Below, one piece after another: positions 59,801 through 64,000 of a stretch of 64,000 nucleotides of DNA. The position numbers and the translations under genes were made by a program. Position 1 is the stretch's first letter. Each line of letters begins with the position of its first letter. The DNA is taken from NCBI RefSeq assembly GCF_051020975.1, contig NC_135034.1:4526001-4590000 (forward strand). Reading direction: 5' to 3'. The notes under the pieces are model-generated. The model searched no databases. It was given only the letters and a program-made list of their open reading frames with translations, and was not told the DNA's origin. Source of the stretch: Osmia lignaria lignaria (taxonomy: Eukaryota > Arthropoda > Insecta > Hymenoptera > Megachilidae).

Positions 59801-62800
59801 TTCTAGATAACACGCACAATGCGATACAGAAGCACGTGGCTTGGTATCGTAACGTACGACCTTGAACTTCCTCCACGAATGATTCATGACTCGTCCATTC
59901 ATCCGGTACGACGCGGGGCGGCGCGATGGTTCGTTCATGCGCGGCGCGCGCATCGCCGCGCTTACGCGGCAAAATCTGGCGGGAATTCGAATGACCCGCG
60001 GTAATCTTGTTAAATAAACCCGGTATAAAACGAAGATAACATTACGAAATATATTACAAATAATTCTTCCATGTTAGACAAATCAATGCAGAATCCAAGA
60101 AAATGAATTACTGGATAGCTTTAATCAATCCATATCTTTTTGACGAAACAAAATTGTAAATCGAATTAAAAACAAGTATTGATAATAGAACGAGAAGCGG
60201 CCGTTCGATTACGCGTCGATGACTAACAGCGTCAACCTTTCCCTCTCCTCTGCGCGATAAAGCGAGCATCGTACCTCCGCTTCGTGACTTCCATGGACGA
60301 ATCCGATTACGCGGCAGCGCGTAATGAATTTTCGAAACTGAGATAAGCGTGTGGCTGACGGTGAAGGTGAATCACCGATCTTCCTTCGGGCTTTCTCTTC
60401 CTGCTTCCCTCGAATCTCGCGATGGCACGCGCGTTTTCTGATTCATTCGGTAGAATCACCTACCTGCCGGTCCACTTCTTAAGTCATCAGACTTTATTTC
60501 TTTTTATTACATTCTTTCTCTCGTATCTTTGTTTCTTTTTCTTTTCATTTATAACAGGCGATGATTACAATCTCTCAATTAATGGTTACTTGACATTACT
60601 AGAAAATTAACCGGAATGTAAATAAACAAGTTGATCCGACTATTTTAAGATATTACGTCACTGTTTGATATTTGACAATTAACGGAAGAAGTTTGCGAGA
60701 AGACGAACGTTCCCTTTCCACGTAGGATGCCATAAATAGCGTAACGATAAAAGTTTGTTGCTCGTTTCCGTGCACGTTCCGCGACTGTTATCGCGTACTG
60801 GAGAAACCCGTGTGTCTTAAGTGGCTCGATAAATGGCGTGAATCATACTCGACAGTCTCTCGCGGTCTCGTGAGAAAGAATTCGATGGAACACGGTAGCG
60901 GGCCCTCTCGTTTCGCCAATACTGTTCGCGCCATACATGGAAACGCATTTGTCTCGATTTACCGTCTAAGTACCGGAGCATGGACACTCCGATCTCCGTT
61001 AATCCTCGAGGGATTAACGATCGACGGTTTATCGTTATCGTTCTCGTTCGGAGAATGTTGAAAATACGACGCGGATGCGATCTATCAAACGTACGCGACG
61101 AAAGGGTCAAGCATGGAAATAAATAAGAACGTGGTCGCACGTTGAGTACGGTAAGTTTAAGTATAGTTGCAGAGGCTGCACGATTGAAGTGCATCTCGAT
61201 TTAGAAACAGAGGGCAACGTGCACCTAGCTACATGTGTAGCATCCATTTTCGAGCTCGCTCACGCGTTTGGTTAATTTAATCTCTCGAAAGACCCTCGAC
61301 TCGTTCGATCAATCAATCCTACTGGCACCATTTTTCATTTGAAATTTCAATCGATCATCTTATTCCAATTTTTTCGGAACGTTAACACCTAACTTCCCAG
61401 AAAGCTGCACTTCAAATTTAATGCTTCACAGACTTGGATCAATAGAGTTTTTGATGACAGTGCTTATCGATCGGTAATTGATTTCTTAATTAAATCTTAT
61501 AATATTCAATTTAATGCGAGCCGTGATATTTATATCAGAAGCTTCGATATTGAACGATCAAATTGCTCGATGGAAAATCTTGTTCCAATAGCGGTTTCGA
61601 TAAGAGGGAACAAAGATTCCCCGGGAATATAGAATACTCGATAAGTAAGGAAAAAAAGTGTATCCTCTTATAGAGCGTTCGAAGCTATGCCTGGCATCCT
61701 AATAAAGTAAGGCTGGGATCTTTGGAACGGCTTGCAAGGTTCGATGTACCGGTCGCTATGCGAAACATTCGACCCAATCGAACCCGAGCATATTCTAATC
61801 TTAAGTCTTTTAATCTCCCTTCCCTCTCGTCTCTTATTTACCGATGCTTTGAGCTTTGACCTTCTGCCTGATCGATCGAGAAATCAATTTTCGTCGATGA
61901 AATGATCGCTTCTCTAATTAGATCGTGACTAATCTTCGTTCATTATCATTTTCATGAATTATGAAAGAAATTCGAAGAATTCTGTCCTTGTAACGTTAAC
62001 AGAGGAAGCGCAGCACTTGTTCGCTAATATTTATCTACAATTAGTCATGGGAGATCAGTGCTATAAACGATAGAGAGTCATCGTTTCAATTTATTTGAAT
62101 GTCTTCTTCTGCGTAAGTTAAGCAAAGAACCGTTCTCAATTACCATGAAGCCGTTAATTCTAAGAATGATTCAGAATTCAAAACACTCTGAAACAGTTGT
62201 TCTCCAATTCTTCGTATGCAAAATACATTCTTGTAAAGGGTTTCGCGAAAGCCAATTTAACCGTGGCGGAAAAGGGGAATTGGAGCTTTTGTAAATAAAT
62301 CCGAGCTTCGTGGTAAGGAGAATATCCTGCATCCCTTGTACATATCTACGCTCGTGATTCGCTCGATTCACGCTCATAGTACGCTCCGCGATTACGTCAC
62401 CTCTCGATGAATGAACCGACGAGTACCACACGCAAATTTAACCGCTGAATGACCGACACGCTAACGAACGGCTCTTTAACTCTTCTGCTGGACGAGTATA
62501 CGCGTGATCGAAAAACAAATCGGTTATCAATCGAAGTATCTTATTCAAATTCGAGCTTCCAAACTATTGTGAGTCAGCAAAGAGCCGTGGATGGTTCGTT
62601 CATTAACAACTTCCTTCCTTCCTCCGAAATCTGTCGATCGAGTATTCAGGGCGCGAGTCGATCGGCAAGCTTCTCGGAACGAGCATCCTCCAGGTAGACC
62701 TTCCGGAACACCTCGGTTTCCTCCTCCCTCCTCGATTCCCCGATGAATCATCGCTCGGTTCCTCGGAAGTGATCGTTAAACTAGTCACTCGATTAGGCGC

Positions 62801-63904
62801 CCCTCCACCTGTATCATTCTCTTTCGTCGCTTACAGAAAGCAGCTGATTCCCTCTATCTCCATCCCCTCTTACTCACGGTGTTTCTTAGTCTCGCGAACA
62901 CGGCTTTCGATGCACGAACCGGTGCGCTGATAACGCTCTCCTCGTCAAACGAGCTGATAAACCACGCGCGGGTATTTGTAGCAGCGGGGATCGAGCGTGG
63001 CTGCCAGTCTCTCGTCGTGTCTCGCGGAGATCGAAGTCAGTCGTTGTTCGAGTGGCATCGAAGCTGTATCGAGCGGATAACGAAACGGATCTCCGATGAT
63101 CCGTGATTAATTGTGAACTAGATCATCGGTGTCGGGAGGATCAAGATAGTGATGGACGATCGATGTAACAATTTTAATAAGCGTAGAGTTGACGCATGTT
63201 GAAAGTGAGTTACAGTGTCGTTATCAGAGGTTTCACTTTGTCGTGGAATCTTTCTTTCGCTGTCATCGAGCCCGTCCTCTTGCGTAATTCAGTTTATTGT
63301 TGTGTACAGTGTCACATATAGACGCGCTTTCATAGGGAAAATGGCGATATAGAAAGAGGCTTCCATGAATATTTATTTATTAAAATTAGGATTCTCAGAA
63401 GTTTCTTTTCGATACAAGCCAACTGTGTATTATAGCGAGTGATGTTGCTGTTTTCTCTAATTAGAACAGATTTTAATCAAAATAGGTAATAGTGGAGCAA
63501 CTTTTTTTGTTCCAGGTTAAAATAAATATGAATTTAGGAGAAGCTGCTGGCAATATCATTTATTTTAATTAAAATTGGTCCTAACAATAACATTGGTGCT
63601 ACCTGTAACCGATTAAATCGATACAGCTTGTGAAATGGCGAATAGAATACGTTCTTCACCTTTGAGCTTAGCTTCGGAACATGGATGTTGCTTATAGAAA
63701 AAGTGATTCTTTCGAAAGAGTCGGTGAACACGTGAACAGTGCACGAGCCAGCTTTTTCGATCGTGATCGTTGCGCAACAAACGCACGATCGAAACGAACC
63801 GGCTGGCTAACACTTCCGCGTGGTCATGTCCGCATAGAAATGCAGTCGACGACGAAGAGGCGTCTCGATGCCGGCTAGAACACAAAAGCCACGTGCATTC
63901 CTCG

Positions 63905-63945
63905 AGACCTCGATGATGATGGTGATGGTGATGGTGTTGGTGATA
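63905..63945. repeat. GATGGT-type microsatellite
   Basis: Short imperfect tandem repeat of GATGGT/GATGAT units ending in TGTTGGTGATACG. Simple repeat, no coding meaning. Confidence 0.75.
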
Positions 63946-64000
63946 CGTGACTTCCCCGACCGGAAGCGGACGTTTGGATTTCCTTCGCGAGCCATAGCCT

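Larger units (their letters stand above)
53120..64000. other. Gene-poor CpG-rich region to the window end
   Basis: Nearly 11 kb without a supported coding exon. It holds a TTA-type foldback MITE (56425-56816), a T tract near 59511-59526, and a GATGGT-type microsatellite at about 63911-63940. An initiator-like TCAGTCG near 63036 leads towards a GTGAGT donor at 63205. The region may be intron of a gene starting at 53039 or 22162. Overlapping open frames on both strands look like composition artefacts. Confidence 0.5.

Noticed and set aside
1..64000. tRNA, rRNA and CRISPR
   Set aside because: No box A/box B pair with a foldable cloverleaf, no rRNA-like stretch and no regularly spaced repeats were seen by eye; a tRNA scan would be decisive.

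Overview
The window looks like nuclear DNA of an insect. The genes have many short introns (about 60-90 bp is common), GT-AG splice sites and no operons. Arthropod families are present (a pickpocket channel, an ecdysteroid-kinase-like protein), and several class II MITEs are scattered about. AT-rich genes lie next to a long CpG-rich, GC-richer intergenic stretch, which fits an aculeate hymenopteran, probably a bee. This placement is inference; no sequence search was possible. Coding models were built by hand from frame continuity, splice-site phase and family motifs.

Left part (1-18 kb, AT-rich, gene-dense). Two conserved housekeeping genes lie head to tail on +: MED15, a Mediator subunit with a KIX domain (955-4130, 12 exons), and WDR75, a small-subunit processome WD40 protein (4837-8137, 13 exons). 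Next is a two-exon minus-strand gene for a 67-residue secreted, arginine-rich, two-cysteine peptide with a C-terminal amidation signal (8648-10100). It has its own TATA/initiator. A two-exon plus-strand gene for a 91-residue acidic secretory precursor follows (12955-13370). Then come two minus-strand genes: an intronless ecdysteroid/CHK-kinase-like protein (13692-14969) and an eight-exon pickpocket DEG/ENaC channel (15259-17930).

Right part (18-64 kb, CpG-rich, gene-poor). The only complete gene is a five-exon thioredoxin-domain protein of the insect TXNDC3-homolog type (47110-49000). Two putative first coding exons were found. One is a myristoylation/palmitoylation-type N-terminus at 22162-22200. 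The other is at 53039-53119, behind a TATA/initiator core promoter near 52.6 kb. Both are on + and both end in phase 0. They may be alternative starts of one or two genes whose remaining exons lie to the right of the window, which would make the thioredoxin gene nested in a giant intron. That is a hypothesis.

Mobile DNA: a hAT-type MITE with a perfect 8-bp target duplication in a pickpocket intron, a 763-bp Tc1/mariner-like foldback element carrying a transposase remnant, two related TTA-flanked Harbinger-like MITEs, a TTAA-flanked piggyBac-like MITE family with three copies, and a 1.1-kb CACAGTGG-ended element. Most long open frames in the CpG-rich part look like composition artefacts and were left out. 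No tRNA, rRNA or CRISPR was recognised.
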